Assembly (NCBI RefSeq): GCF_028621895.1
Contig: NZ_CP117520.1
Coordinates: forward strand, 1,488,001-1,552,000
Source of the DNA: Acinetobacter sp. GSS19
GTDB taxonomy: Bacteria; Pseudomonadota; Gammaproteobacteria; Pseudomonadales; Moraxellaceae
Direction of reading: 5' to 3'
Length of the DNA: 64,000 bases
The notes beneath the pieces were generated by a model, which made no database searches, was not told the DNA's origin, and was given only the letters and a program-made list of their open reading frames with translations. A program made the translations under genes and the position numbers. Numbering within the stretch: position 1 is the stretch's first letter; every line of letters begins with the position of its first letter. Below are positions 1 through 8,335 of the stretch, one piece after another.

Positions 1-31
1 ACTTTAATTTGCATATTTTATTCTCCAAACG

Positions 32-1051
32 TTATAAAAACCAGTAACCCAAGGTGTTTAAGCTATAACCAATAATTAAAATCCCCACAAACACAATGCC
101 GACAAATAGACTGAGTAAAGGCAGCTTCACGACTTGTTTGAGTAAAATCAAGGATGGTAAAGATAGTGCAGTGACTGCCATCATAAAGGCCAGCACTGTA
201 CCCAAACCTACGCCTTTTGCCACCAGTGCTTCAGCAATCGGCAAAGTGCCAAAAATATCTGCGTACATCGGTATGCCCACAATGGTCGCGATCAATACGG
301 AATACCAGTGTTCCTGACCGAGCAATGCTGTAATCCATTGTTCCGGAATCCAGTTATGAATCGCAGCGCCAATTCCCACCCCGATCAACACATAGAGCCA
401 AACCTTGGTGAAAATTTCCACCACCTGCTCCCAAGCAAAAGCGCGTCGCTCTTGGGCAGTCATGGTGAAATCTTCTTCTCCCTGAATGGCACCATTATGA
501 GTTACAAACTCAGCCACATAGTTTTCCATTTTTAAAAAGCTGATCAATGAACCACCTAGCACTGCCAATACCAAACCAAGCAATACATAGATCATGGCGA
601 TTTTCCAGTTAAAAATGCTGGCCAACAAAATAATCGAGGCCAAATCGACTAATGGTGATGAAATCAAAAAAGAAAAAGTCACACCTACTGGAAGCCCGGC
701 ACGGGTAAAACCGATAAATAACGGAATGGAAGAACAGGAACAAAACGGCGTAATCGTTCCAAGCAGTGCTCCCATAATATTGGCTTTTAATCCGCTCATT
801 CGCCCTAAAATTTGTCGGGTACGTTCCGGCGGAAAATAACTCTGGATATAAGACAGTGAATAAATCAGTACTGCTAACAGAATAAAAATCTTGCAAACAT
901 CATAAATAAAAAAGTGAATACTGCCACCAAGCCGGGTCGCGACAGATAATCCAAAAATATTTTCAACCAGCCAACGTACTCCTTCTGACAGCCACGTCAT
1001 TTTTAACAGTGCATTGTTCAACCAAGCAAAGAATGCGATCAGGCTCTCCAT
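32..1051 (-). CDS. ArsP/DUF318-family membrane permease
   Basis: Predicted polytopic inner-membrane permease of 339 aa. Hydrophobic segments lie at about residues 45-70, 90-115, 122-150, 150-172, 215-235, 250-270, 280-305 and 312-335. The family signature TPFCSCSSIPLF lies at residues 101-112, with the cysteines at 104 and 106; this motif is typical of the ArsP_1 (DUF318) permeases, some of which export trivalent organoarsenicals. The ATG is preceded by GGGGA four bases upstream. The next upstream gene on the same strand is arsC, 723 bp away from this start by way of its own terminator, so the two are probably separate units. An arsenic or metal-efflux role is inferred from the family and the neighbour; the substrate cannot be read from sequence. 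Confidence 0.8.
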   Translation of the reverse strand: MESLIAFFAWLNNALLKMTWLSEGVRWLVENIFGLSVATRLGGSIHFFIYDVCKIFILLAVLIYSLSYIQSYFPPERTRQILGRMSGLKANIMGALLGTITPFCSCSSIPLFIGFTRAGLPVGVTFSFLISSPLVDLASIILLASIFNWKIAMIYVLLGLVLAVLGGSLISFLKMENYVAEFVTHNGAIQGEEDFTMTAQERRAFAWEQVVEIFTKVWLYVLIGVGIGAAIHNWIPEQWITALLGQEHWYSVLIATIVGIPMYADIFGTLPIAEALVAKGVGLGTVLAFMMAVTALSLPSLILLKQVVKLPLLSLFVGIVFVGILIIGYSLNTLGYWFL

Positions 1052-1308
1052 TTTAATCCCCTTGTCTTGGACGAATCAGTACTTTTACTTCAATATGAAT
1101 GAAATAGCATGATGGTCAATTTTTATAGCAATTTGTCGATAATACATGACTCTATACTCGAGTTCATGAAGCTACAAAAGAGATCTCATCTTCTCAAACT
1201 GAACCTAGACAAGCACTTGTAGACTCATCAATTATGTTTATCCATCAGTGACTTAAATTGAGTATGTAAAATTATACGGCGCAACGTCAATCTATATTTT
1301 TTGAATAT
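1052..1308. other. Intergenic region between permease and arsC
   Basis: No coding potential is visible. It must hold the permease promoter. A short inverted repeat TTCAATATGAA (about 1090-1100) lies just upstream of the permease and could be a weak operator, but it is too short to be convincing. Confidence 0.4.
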
Positions 1309-1333
1309 AAAAAAAGCCCAACCAAGTTGAGCT
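1309..1333 (-). terminator. Rho-independent terminator of arsC
   Basis: Arms 1315-1322 (AGCCCAAC) and 1326-1333 (GTTGAGCT) pair with one wobble around a 3-nt loop. On the minus strand they are followed by a run of T. It lies directly after the arsC stop codon. Confidence 0.7.
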
Positions 1334-1348
1334 TTCTTAGGGAGGATT

Positions 1349-1774
1349 TTATTTTACGCGGTTGCCTTGTTCATCAATAATGACTTCACCATCTTCTTTC
1401 ACAAAGGCTTTTAACTGTGGTAAAGGCAAAATGTCCAGTACCACTTCCGATGGGCGACACAAGCGTGTGCCCAGATCTGTGACCACCAAGGGACGGTTGA
1501 TCAGGATCGGATATTCAAGCATCGCATCAATCAGTTTTTCATCGGTCCAGTTGGCATCATCCAGATTCAATTCGGTATAAGGATCCACATTTTTACGTAA
1601 CACTTCACGCACAGTAAGGCTGGAATCCTGAATCATTTTTACCAGTTTATCTTTTGAAGGTGGCGTCACCAGATATTCAATCACTTCCGGTTCAATCCCC
1701 GCATTACGGATCAGCGCGAGTGTATTACGGGAAGTACCACATGCAGGGTTATGATAAATTTGTACTTTTGGCAT
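1349..1774 (-). CDS. arsC: Arsenate reductase, glutaredoxin-dependent (ArsC)
   Basis: Reduces arsenate to arsenite in the cytoplasm using glutathione and glutaredoxin. The protein is 141 aa from the ATG at 1774, and very close in layout to plasmid R773/E. coli ArsC. The catalytic cysteine is Cys12 in YHNPACGTSRNT, and the later block INRPLVVTDLGTRLCRPSEV carries the conserved arginines. A GTG three codons further upstream is possible, but the ATG places Cys12 exactly as in the family. No arsR or arsB is adjacent; the only ars-like neighbour is the downstream ArsP-type permease. A perfect palindrome sits 38 bp upstream and may be its operator. Confidence 0.93.
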   Translation of the reverse strand: MPKVQIYHNPACGTSRNTLALIRNAGIEPEVIEYLVTPPSKDKLVKMIQDSSLTVREVLRKNVDPYTELNLDDANWTDEKLIDAMLEYPILINRPLVVTDLGTRLCRPSEVVLDILPLPQLKAFVKEDGEVIIDEQGNRVK

Positions 1775-1811
1775 AGCATCCACAAAAAAGCTTCTTGAAC
1801 AGATCGTCTTT

Positions 1812-1833
1812 TATATATGAATATTCATATATA
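1812..1833. promoter_or_regulatory. Perfect 22-bp palindrome upstream of arsC
   Basis: Positions 1812-1833 are exactly self-complementary, centred on TGAATATTCA and flanked by alternating TA. It lies 38 bp upstream of the arsC ATG, in operator position. ArsR/SmtB-type repressors bind AT-rich inverted repeats of this kind, so an ArsR encoded elsewhere is a reasonable, unproven, candidate. Confidence 0.5.
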
Positions 1834-1976
1834 CGCAATATAAAATATTAGATCAGCCACTCTTGAATTCGATACTATTCAATCGAAATTAATCCTGAGT
1901 TTTCCTCAAGGAAAGCGACTCACTATTCCAGAAAAACATTCTTTTGAATGTCTATCTATCAGCTTCGTATTAAAAA

Positions 1977-2712
1977 TTATGGACGGTTTTTCACGGTTCT
2001 AAATCCGAAGTGACTGATACCTAAATCTATTTTCTGTGCATCCCGTACTGAAACACGGTGTAGTGCTGACTATAATTTACGACACAAAGATAAGATCAAG
2101 CTTTGATGGTGCAACAGTTAAAGCAAGGCAAATATTGTAAGCGTCATTGTTGCATGCTTATATGGTCATCATGGCTTACCTTAAAAGGAATTTTGGTGTA
2201 TTCCTAATATTGCAAATCATGTCGTATAAACCAAAAGGATGGGCCGTAAAACAACCAGCCGGGGCAACTCAATAACCCCTTGTTTTTGCTAATTTTGATA
2301 AGTAAGGAAGTTTCCTTTGCTAGACATTGACATGTTGCAAATCTGCTAAGACCTCATGTTCGCGACTAAAAGTTTTTGCAGCATGTTCCCATTGCTGTTC
2401 TGTCGATAATTTTCTTCCCAACCCGTCAACATAAGCTAAAGCATCTTTGAGCGTAAGCATGAAGACTGGTTCATTCGGCTGAATTTTGCGTTGTGCTGCC
2501 AATCTCCAGTAATGTTTTCAATTGGCTTACTGAAGCAAAGACCATCAAGCTCATTCTGCCACTGCATATGGAGATTGCTAAAATACCACTATTCTCCTTA
2601 ACATTCCGCTTCAGTCACACATGCCGTTGCTTCGATAAAACTCTGCAATTCGGCATTCATTACTTGTGTGGCATCCATGCCCCGATAAGAAATCCTGAAG
2701 TGAGCACCCTAT
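1977..2712 (-). pseudogene. Decayed formylglycine-generating-enzyme / SUMF1-family gene
   Basis: No intact ORF exists, but minus-strand translation in shifting frames recovers the FGE-sulfatase domain in order. It starts with an N-terminal block (MNAELQSFIEATACVTEAE, about 2600-2665). Next is YWRLAAQRKIQPNEPV followed by DALAYVDGLGRKLSTEQQWEHAAK (2380-2510). Next comes VNV*QRKLPY, where the family has a NxWQG-like block and Trp became TAG, then APAGCFTAHPFGLYDM (2218-2265). The active-site strand SYLC (Cys codon 2084-2086) follows, and the tail is LGISHFGFRTVKNRP then TAA (1977-2039). The second family cysteine is Ser here (codon 2069-2071). At least four in-frame stops and two frameshifts are present, the first ~40 residues are unrecognisable, and the stretch after EWEHAAK is shortened. 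Clearly non-functional. Confidence 0.82.
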
Positions 2713-2770
2713 TTAGATTACACTAACAGCTCAGCCTTCTTTTTCTGACCGCAAGGTATCCTTTCTTTTC

Positions 2771-3730
2771 ATGCCGACTTCTCATTCGAACAGCTTAAAT
2801 TATAAACTTCTTAAATTGGCCGGTCGTCAGCCTATCCAAATTTTACGTTTTTTCGCCCGTGTGCTTGCAAGACTGATTCATCATTTACCGATCTCCAATA
2901 CTACCCATAGCATTGCCATGAACTTGGAGATTGCACTTCCCGAGTTATCGGAAAAACAACGTGAACAGATCACCCGCCGTGCAGCTAAAAATGAAATGTT
3001 GTCTTACTTTGAATTCTTAAGCATCTGGGGGTCTAACCATCAGAAAAATCTTGATCGCCTGCATAATATCCATGGTGAAGCTTATTTTCATCAAGCCTTA
3101 AAAGCCAACACGGGCCTTATTATGGTGGCACCTCATTTTGGCACATGGGAAATCATCAATAGTTGGTGCTCTCAATATACGGCGATGACCATTTTGTATA
3201 AGCCAATTAAGGAACCAGCAACTGAACAATTTGTACGTAAAGCTCGTAGCCGTGAACACTCACATTTGGTCCCAACAAATGACAGTGGCGTGCGCGAGAT
3301 TTTTCGGGCATTAAGAAGCGGAGGAACGACTATTGTTCTTCCCGACCATACGCCCAAGCTTGGCGGTGATTTAGTGAACTATTTTGGCATCCCGGTTGCT
3401 TCGAGCCATTTGACAGCTAAATTGATCCAGAAAACCAAAGCAAGTGCCTTATTGGTTTATGCACTACGCAATGATGCGGGCGGCTTCGATCTATATTTTG
3501 ATCCCATGAGTGAGCAGATTTACACGGTTTCAGCTGAACAGGGTACCCGGATGATTCATCAAACGATTGAGCAGCTGATCCAACGCTATCCTGAACATTA
3601 TCATTGGAGCTATAAACGTTTTAAAGCCAATCCTGAATTGGCCAATATTTACACGCTTCCACGGCGGCAAGCTAGCGGCATCATCCAAGAACTCCAAGCA
3701 AGCTTAGCAAATGATACGAAACCAAGCTAA
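2771..3730 (+). CDS. LpxL/HtrB-family lysophospholipid / lipid A acyltransferase
   Basis: Predicted inner-membrane-associated acyltransferase of 319 aa that would transfer an acyl chain from acyl-ACP to a lipid A precursor or a lysophospholipid. The family HX4(D/E) motif is HFGTWE at residues 122-127. The later block VLPDHTPKLGG-VNYFGIPVASS matches the substrate-binding region of the LpxL/LpxM superfamily. An amphipathic, weakly hydrophobic N-terminus (about 22-42) may anchor it. It stands alone, between the FGE pseudogene and tRNA-Val, so context gives no help with the exact acceptor. It could be one of the lauroyl transferases or a paralogue acting on other lipids. Confidence 0.82.
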   Translation: MPTSHSNSLNYKLLKLAGRQPIQILRFFARVLARLIHHLPISNTTHSIAMNLEIALPELSEKQREQITRRAAKNEMLSYFEFLSIWGSNHQKNLDRLHNIHGEAYFHQALKANTGLIMVAPHFGTWEIINSWCSQYTAMTILYKPIKEPATEQFVRKARSREHSHLVPTNDSGVREIFRALRSGGTTIVLPDHTPKLGGDLVNYFGIPVASSHLTAKLIQKTKASALLVYALRNDAGGFDLYFDPMSEQIYTVSAEQGTRMIHQTIEQLIQRYPEHYHWSYKRFKANPELANIYTLPRRQASGIIQELQASLANDTKPS

Positions 3731-3875
3731 AAGATAGCTATTAATGTCCCTGCTCCATCCAAGAGTGAACAACTGATATAAAAATTTTAAATTTTTTTCC
3801 TTAGAGTTTGTTTAGGAATTATCAACACAACGGAAATATTTAATTCCCCGAAAATACCCCGAAAGAACCCCAAAT

Positions 3876-3904
3876 AAAAAAGCCCACGTTTTAAGGTGGG
3901 CTTT
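3876..3904 (-). terminator. Terminator downstream of tRNA-Val
   Basis: An AAGCCCAC / GTGGGCTT stem with a 7-nt loop is followed on the minus strand by a T run. It lies 26 bp beyond the 3' end of the tRNA. Confidence 0.75.
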
Positions 3905-3929
3905 AATATGCTGATTTAACAGCTAATTT

Positions 3930-4006
3930 TGGTAGGCATATCCAGACTCGAACTGGAGACCTCTACGATGTCAACGTAGCGCTCTAACCAACTGAGCTAT
4001 ACGCCT
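3930..4006 (-). tRNA. tRNA-Val (anticodon GAC)
   Basis: A full cloverleaf can be folded on the minus strand: a seven-pair acceptor stem AGGCGTA/TATGCCT (one G-T pair), a D arm with AGCTCAGTTGGTTAGAGC, and an anticodon stem CTACG/CGTAG enclosing TTGACAT. The anticodon is therefore GAC, which reads GUC (Val). The T arm contains GGTTCGAGTC-like sequence (CCAGTTCGAGTCTGG), and a genomic CCA follows the discriminator A. It is a single gene with its own terminator. Confidence 0.95.
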
Positions 4007-4031
4007 AAAGTGAATGCATCATATTCATTTT

Positions 4032-6056
4032 TTATTTTTCTGACAAGGTTTTTCTCACCTGCCTTAACACAATTGTGCAGTCTTTAAGCATTTTTTTTAG
4101 TTGCACGATATCATCTGAATCCATCTGTTCCATAAAAACAATTTTTTGGTAATGCTGAATCAACCGTTGAAATAAGGATTGCTGCATTTCAGGACAATAT
4201 TGCATCAAGCGTCGCATCCACTGTTCAAAGGTTTCACTCTGCTGTTTTTGCCAAACACGTGGTAAGCATTTAGAAAAGTTCATTATCAAACGCTGAACCA
4301 TAGGTAAACGCTGTCTTGCCCGCAGCTTTAAAATCACAAAATAGAATAAAGCTAAAGCAGCTCCTCCGAAGAGTAAAACAAGCACCGTGCTATATAATGA
4401 GTGAAGTCCCAATCGCGACAGCCATTGCTTTTGGGTCTCGCTGTCATAACCAATAACATTACGTTGCCATTGATAACTTGCGTAGTCACTCCAGATTCTC
4501 AGATTTTTGAGCAAGGCAAACTGCTGGTATTTCCAAGCATTTGCAGATTCAGAACCAAAAATTTGCTGATCATTCTCAATCAACTCCTGCATTCCCTGAT
4601 CAATTCGCTGCGGCGCAATCAAAGCGGTGGGATCAAAACTTTGCCAGCGTCCATTCAGCCAGACTTCGGCCCAGGCATGTGCATCCAGTTGTCGAACTTC
4701 CCAACTTTTAGCATCTAGTGCCAATTGCCCACCCTGATATCCCACCACGACACGTGCAGGAATACCGGCATAGCGCATCAACATGACAAAGCTCGAAGCA
4801 TAATGTTCACAAAAGCCCTGTCTTGACTGAAAGAGGAACTCATCAATTCTCTGCTCGCCCAAACGTCCCGGATTTAAGGTGTATTTAAAACCCTGCCGCT
4901 GATACCAGCGCAAAATATTGTCAATATAACGATGTGGATCAGAACGACTTTGGCTCAACATCTGTTGGGCTAATCGCTGGGCATGCAAGTCTTTCCTTGC
5001 CGGATAAGCCGTATTGATTTTATGCTGAAAATCATTAAATACATTAAAATCCTGCCCAGCTGGCAATTCAGGTCCGATCCAACGTAAACGGATCGGTTGG
5101 CTACGCTGCAGAGTGCGTAATGGTGTAATCCCTCCATCTTGTCTGAGCTGAAAATTAGACTCTAGCGGTTGCGACTGTTGCAACGCAGGAATCCATATTT
5201 GCCGTTGATCAGCCGGTAATAATTGATATTCAAAAGATTGAGCCGTCGAGTTCTGCGGAGAATTATGCTGTTGTGGCTGGCTATTCAGCACATGACTGGT
5301 CCAACGCGCCCCATCATATTGATCCAATGCCAGAGCACGCCAATACATTTCCGAGCGTGGCGGCAAGCGTGAAGTATCCGTGATAATGCGAAACGCCAAA
5401 GCACTAGATTGAGACAACTCTGCAATATCGCCCGGAGACATCTGATCACTGATCCCGGTCACCCCTTGCTGATTTTGTATGGGAATATGCCAGAGTGGTG
5501 GCAAGCGCGGAAAGAATAAAAATAATAAGATAAAAAAAGGGATTGCATAAGCGCTAAGCTGCAAGATGCGTTTTGCATCCTGTTTAAAGTTCAGTGTACC
5601 CAGATGATCGGTAAATTCCGCCTGCTGTAAACGATACAAGCCCAATAAACAGCTCATTAAACTGGTCAGTATCAGCAAGGCCATCCAGACCGACTGACTG
5701 TATAAAAACAGACTGGCACTCACGAATAAAGCGAAATTGAACAGAACAATCACATCACGTGCAGTTCGGGTTTCAAGTGCTTTAGCAAACAAAATCGTGG
5801 TGAGTAGTGCAACGCCCGCCTCTACACCGATAAACGTCTGATACTGTAGATAAATTGTGGACAAACCCAAACCCAGCCAAAGTATCTGTAGCACTTTAGC
5901 AATCGGTTGATGATACGAGTAGCGATAACGCCAGCTCAGCAGAATCACAATGACTGCGAGACCAATGCTCAGCAAAACAGGTGCGAAAGCCACTTGTGCA
6001 ATCAACACCAAGCTAAGGCTCAGTAAAATGGAAAACTGAACAGATCGATGAATCAT
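4032..6056 (-). CDS. TgpA-like transglutaminase (DUF3488) membrane protein
   Basis: Inner-membrane protein of 674 aa. About six hydrophobic helices fill residues 1-190, followed by a periplasmic linker and a transglutaminase-like domain, with another helix near 570-592 and a cytoplasmic C-terminal tail. The catalytic Cys lies in RQGFCEHYASSFVMLMRYAG, the His in DAHAWAEVW, and the Asp in WQSFDPTALI. This is the DUF3488/TgpA architecture described in Pseudomonas. It is the third gene of a MoxR-DUF58-TgpA operon, two bases after the DUF58 gene. The substrate is unknown; a cell-envelope protein is the usual inference. Confidence 0.88.
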   Translation of the reverse strand: MIHRSVQFSILLSLSLVLIAQVAFAPVLLSIGLAVIVILLSWRYRYSYHQPIAKVLQILWLGLGLSTIYLQYQTFIGVEAGVALLTTILFAKALETRTARDVIVLFNFALFVSASLFLYSQSVWMALLILTSLMSCLLGLYRLQQAEFTDHLGTLNFKQDAKRILQLSAYAIPFFILLFLFFPRLPPLWHIPIQNQQGVTGISDQMSPGDIAELSQSSALAFRIITDTSRLPPRSEMYWRALALDQYDGARWTSHVLNSQPQQHNSPQNSTAQSFEYQLLPADQRQIWIPALQQSQPLESNFQLRQDGGITPLRTLQRSQPIRLRWIGPELPAGQDFNVFNDFQHKINTAYPARKDLHAQRLAQQMLSQSRSDPHRYIDNILRWYQRQGFKYTLNPGRLGEQRIDEFLFQSRQGFCEHYASSFVMLMRYAGIPARVVVGYQGGQLALDAKSWEVRQLDAHAWAEVWLNGRWQSFDPTALIAPQRIDQGMQELIENDQQIFGSESANAWKYQQFALLKNLRIWSDYASYQWQRNVIGYDSETQKQWLSRLGLHSLYSTVLVLLFGGAALALFYFVILKLRARQRLPMVQRLIMNFSKCLPRVWQKQQSETFEQWMRRLMQYCPEMQQSLFQRLIQHYQKIVFMEQMDSDDIVQLKKMLKDCTIVLRQVRKTLSEK

Positions 6057-6058
6057 GA

Positions 6059-6979
6059 TTATGCCTGTGCGAGTGCCAGAAGTGCCTGTTGATAATGTTT
6101 CCGCCCCATTCCTTCAGCCAGTAACTGCTGAGGTAGTCGAATCTGATAAGGCTGTCGCTGCTGTTCACACAGTTCAATCAGTTCCATCATAAAACTCAAT
6201 TTTTGCTCATGATCAATACCAGGCATTTGCTGATAATCAATCACTTGATGGTGCTTTTCACGTTCTGCTTCAAATACCTTGACCAGCATTCCTTGCCCAC
6301 GTGCAGCCTGTTTCCAAGATACTGCCTGATAGGGATCGCCTATTTTAAAATCCCGCAGTTCAAAGAATTCATCCAACGCATGCTGATCCGGATCACTCGC
6401 ATGCTGTCGCAGATTCGTCATACTTTGCGGCTGAGGTGCAATCCAGATCTGTTCAGCTGGATACAAGTAAGTCCAGGCTCGTACCAAACCCAAAGGATAC
6501 AGGGAAAACACCCGAATCTGAGGTAAAGGAAAGGCACCGCGCTGCTGTGGAAAAAAATGCAAGGCTATTGTCTGTTCACGCTGTTTTAACAACACTTTAT
6601 GTAGCTGCTGTTCCGTCTGAACATATAAATAGCGTGGTGCAATCATGGCCTGCTCAAACTGAATTTTCACCTCTAAAGGCTGGCCGGCACGCCCAACTTC
6701 TGGATAAATCATTTCCAACTTTAAACCATGCAACTGTTTAAAGGTCCGATAAAAACTGATGCATAACACAGCACTGATAAAAAAACAAAATCCCAAAATC
6801 AGGTTGTTGGCATAATTTACCCCCGCAATAAAGGTGATCAAGATCAGTACCAAGTACAGATAACCCTGCTGGTAAAGAAAAATTAAAATATCATTTTGTT
6901 TGAGCATCTTATGCTTATCGATACGAAAACGTTTAACCAGCCATTTTTGTATCAGTGCAGAGGAGAACAGCGGTTTCAT
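6059..6979 (-). CDS. DUF58 domain-containing protein
   Basis: A 306-aa protein with two hydrophobic segments near residues 33-52 and 57-78, followed by a soluble region holding the DUF58 signature (ELRDFKIGDPYQAVSWKQAA, about residues 210-230). DUF58 proteins are vWA-like partners of MoxR ATPases. Its ATG abuts the stop codon of the MoxR gene with no gap, and its stop is two bases from the TgpA start, so the three are translationally linked. The biochemical role is unproven; envelope stress or a membrane-protein maturation role is inference from the family. Confidence 0.87.
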   Translation of the reverse strand: MKPLFSSALIQKWLVKRFRIDKHKMLKQNDILIFLYQQGYLYLVLILITFIAGVNYANNLILGFCFFISAVLCISFYRTFKQLHGLKLEMIYPEVGRAGQPLEVKIQFEQAMIAPRYLYVQTEQQLHKVLLKQREQTIALHFFPQQRGAFPLPQIRVFSLYPLGLVRAWTYLYPAEQIWIAPQPQSMTNLRQHASDPDQHALDEFFELRDFKIGDPYQAVSWKQAARGQGMLVKVFEAEREKHHQVIDYQQMPGIDHEQKLSFMMELIELCEQQRQPYQIRLPQQLLAEGMGRKHYQQALLALAQA

Positions 6980-7939
6980 TTAGCAAGCTGCCACAGCATC
7001 GAGTAATTTCAGGATTTCCACTTCACTGATGCCCATACGGTGCGCCGCAACGGCTACGAATACTGCTTGAACATCATCCGTGGTCACGAAGGATCGCTTC
7101 TCGACCAGAGCATAAGCTTGTGCGGCTTTTTTCAGTGCCAATAACCCTCGTGTAGATAAACCATGCTGTTTTTTCCGGGTTGCTGAGGCAAGATCCAGTA
7201 AATAGTCCAGCACCGCTTCACTGAGATAAACCTGCCGTACCATCTGTTGCAATTGAAGAATATCCTGCTGCTTAAAGATCGCCGTCAGCTGCGACAACAA
7301 GATTTGGCGAGTGTCTTGCTGCAGTAGTATTTTTTCTGCTTCGCGTGAAGGATAGCCAAGTGACAAACGCATCAGAAAACGGTCAAGTTGTGACTCAGGC
7401 AACGCATAAGTACCACTTTGATAAAGTGGGTTTTGCGTAGCAATCACCCAAAATGGTTGAGGTAAGGTATAACGCACACCATCAACGGTCACAAAGCCTT
7501 CTTCCATGGCTTCGAGTAGTGCACTCTGCGTTTTAGGGCTACAGCGGTTAATTTCATCGGCCAGTAAAATCTGGGTAAAAACCGGTCCCTGCTTAAACTC
7601 AAAATGATGTTCTTTCTGGTTAAACATGTTCACCCCAATGACATCACTGGCCAGCATGTCATTGGTAAACTGAATGCGCTGAAACTGCAGACCGGCCAAA
7701 TTCGCCAAGGCACTGGCAAGTGTGGTTTTACCCAAACCCGGCAAATCCTCAAATAGCACATGTCCACCTGCCAGCAAGCAGGTGAGCGCCAATTTGGTCT
7801 GTTCAGGTTTGTCCAAAATAATGGAATTAATCTGCTGTAAAAAAGTATCAATAGCACTTTGAAAGGCTTCAATCTGCTCAGTGAGCACGGACATTTGTTG
7901 ATGAATTTCTGGCTTTTGAGCCTTCGTTTTGCTCCACAT
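6980..7939 (-). CDS. MoxR-family AAA+ ATPase
   Basis: Cytoplasmic AAA+ ATPase of 319 aa. Walker A is DLPGLGKTT at about residues 65-73; Walker B is ILLADEINR; sensor region ATQNPLYQSGTYALPESQLDRF and the C-terminal lid follow. MoxR proteins act as chaperone-like ATPases with vWA/DUF58 partners, and the next gene encodes one. I place the start at the ATG 7939 (MWSKTK). The reading frame runs 15 codons further up to 7984, but that extension lies inside a rho-independent terminator hairpin (7956-7990), so it is unlikely to be translated. Confidence 0.9.
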   Translation of the reverse strand: MWSKTKAQKPEIHQQMSVLTEQIEAFQSAIDTFLQQINSIILDKPEQTKLALTCLLAGGHVLFEDLPGLGKTTLASALANLAGLQFQRIQFTNDMLASDVIGVNMFNQKEHHFEFKQGPVFTQILLADEINRCSPKTQSALLEAMEEGFVTVDGVRYTLPQPFWVIATQNPLYQSGTYALPESQLDRFLMRLSLGYPSREAEKILLQQDTRQILLSQLTAIFKQQDILQLQQMVRQVYLSEAVLDYLLDLASATRKKQHGLSTRGLLALKKAAQAYALVEKRSFVTTDDVQAVFVAVAAHRMGISEVEILKLLDAVAAC

Positions 7940-7955
7940 CACATTTGTCTCAATG

Positions 7956-7990
7956 TTAAAAAACGGCGTATGCCTAACATACACCGTTTT
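7956..7990 (-). terminator. Terminator of the cstA-ybdD transcript
   Basis: Arms 7960-7972 and 7978-7990 pair over 13 positions with one mismatch-like wobble around the loop CCTAA. A run of six T follows on the minus strand. It separates the cstA-ybdD unit from the MoxR operon and decides the MoxR start codon. Confidence 0.8.
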
Positions 7991-8019
7991 AATTTTTTTC
8001 TAAAGAAATCAAAAGATTT

Positions 8020-8322
8020 CTAGCATGGGCATTTCTTCATTCCGCCTTTGGCAGATGGGTAACGTGCATCTACACAATGGCGAAAAAAAGTCTTGACGTC
8101 CATAGGCACCAAATCGGGATGATGATTACGCATATGTTCCAGATAAGTTTCATAATCAGGAACACCCACCATCAAACGGAAGCTCTGTTGTAAACGTTGC
8201 CACAACGTCGCAATACGTGACCAGTTTTTGGGCGACAACAAGAGATCTTTCTGTGCCATTACGGTCATTTTGATAATTTTTACAATCACCGCCTGACCAC
8301 TTTTAGGAATTTTGAACAGCAT
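8020..8322 (-). CDS. YbdD/YjiX-family (DUF466) small protein
   Basis: Small cytoplasmic protein of 100 aa. The core GVPDYETYLEHMRNHHPD and the DARYPSAKGG-MKKCPC tail match the YbdD/YjiX family, whose members are encoded beside CstA/BtsT pyruvate-type transporters. It starts 13 bp after the cstA stop codon, and AGGAG lies six bases before the ATG at 8322. This supports the long start and gives a roughly 35-residue N-terminal extension compared with the ~65-aa E. coli proteins. A role as accessory factor of the adjacent transporter is inferred from this pairing. Confidence 0.85.
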   Translation of the reverse strand: MLFKIPKSGQAVIVKIIKMTVMAQKDLLLSPKNWSRIATLWQRLQQSFRLMVGVPDYETYLEHMRNHHPDLVPMDVKTFFRHCVDARYPSAKGGMKKCPC

Positions 8323-8335
8323 GTCATGCTCCTAA

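Noticed and set aside
2040..2160. Possible insertion-sequence remnant on the plus strand (DGATVKA-like reading)
   Set aside because: The plus-strand reading gave only a short chance resemblance, whereas the minus strand gives a continuous FGE-domain alignment over the same bases.
3750..3880. Possible attachment site next to tRNA-Val
   Set aside because: No integrase, no direct repeat of the tRNA 3' end and no foreign genes are present on either side.
7940..7984. Longer N-terminus for the MoxR ATPase
   Set aside because: The extension is encoded inside a rho-independent terminator hairpin, so it is unlikely to be translated.
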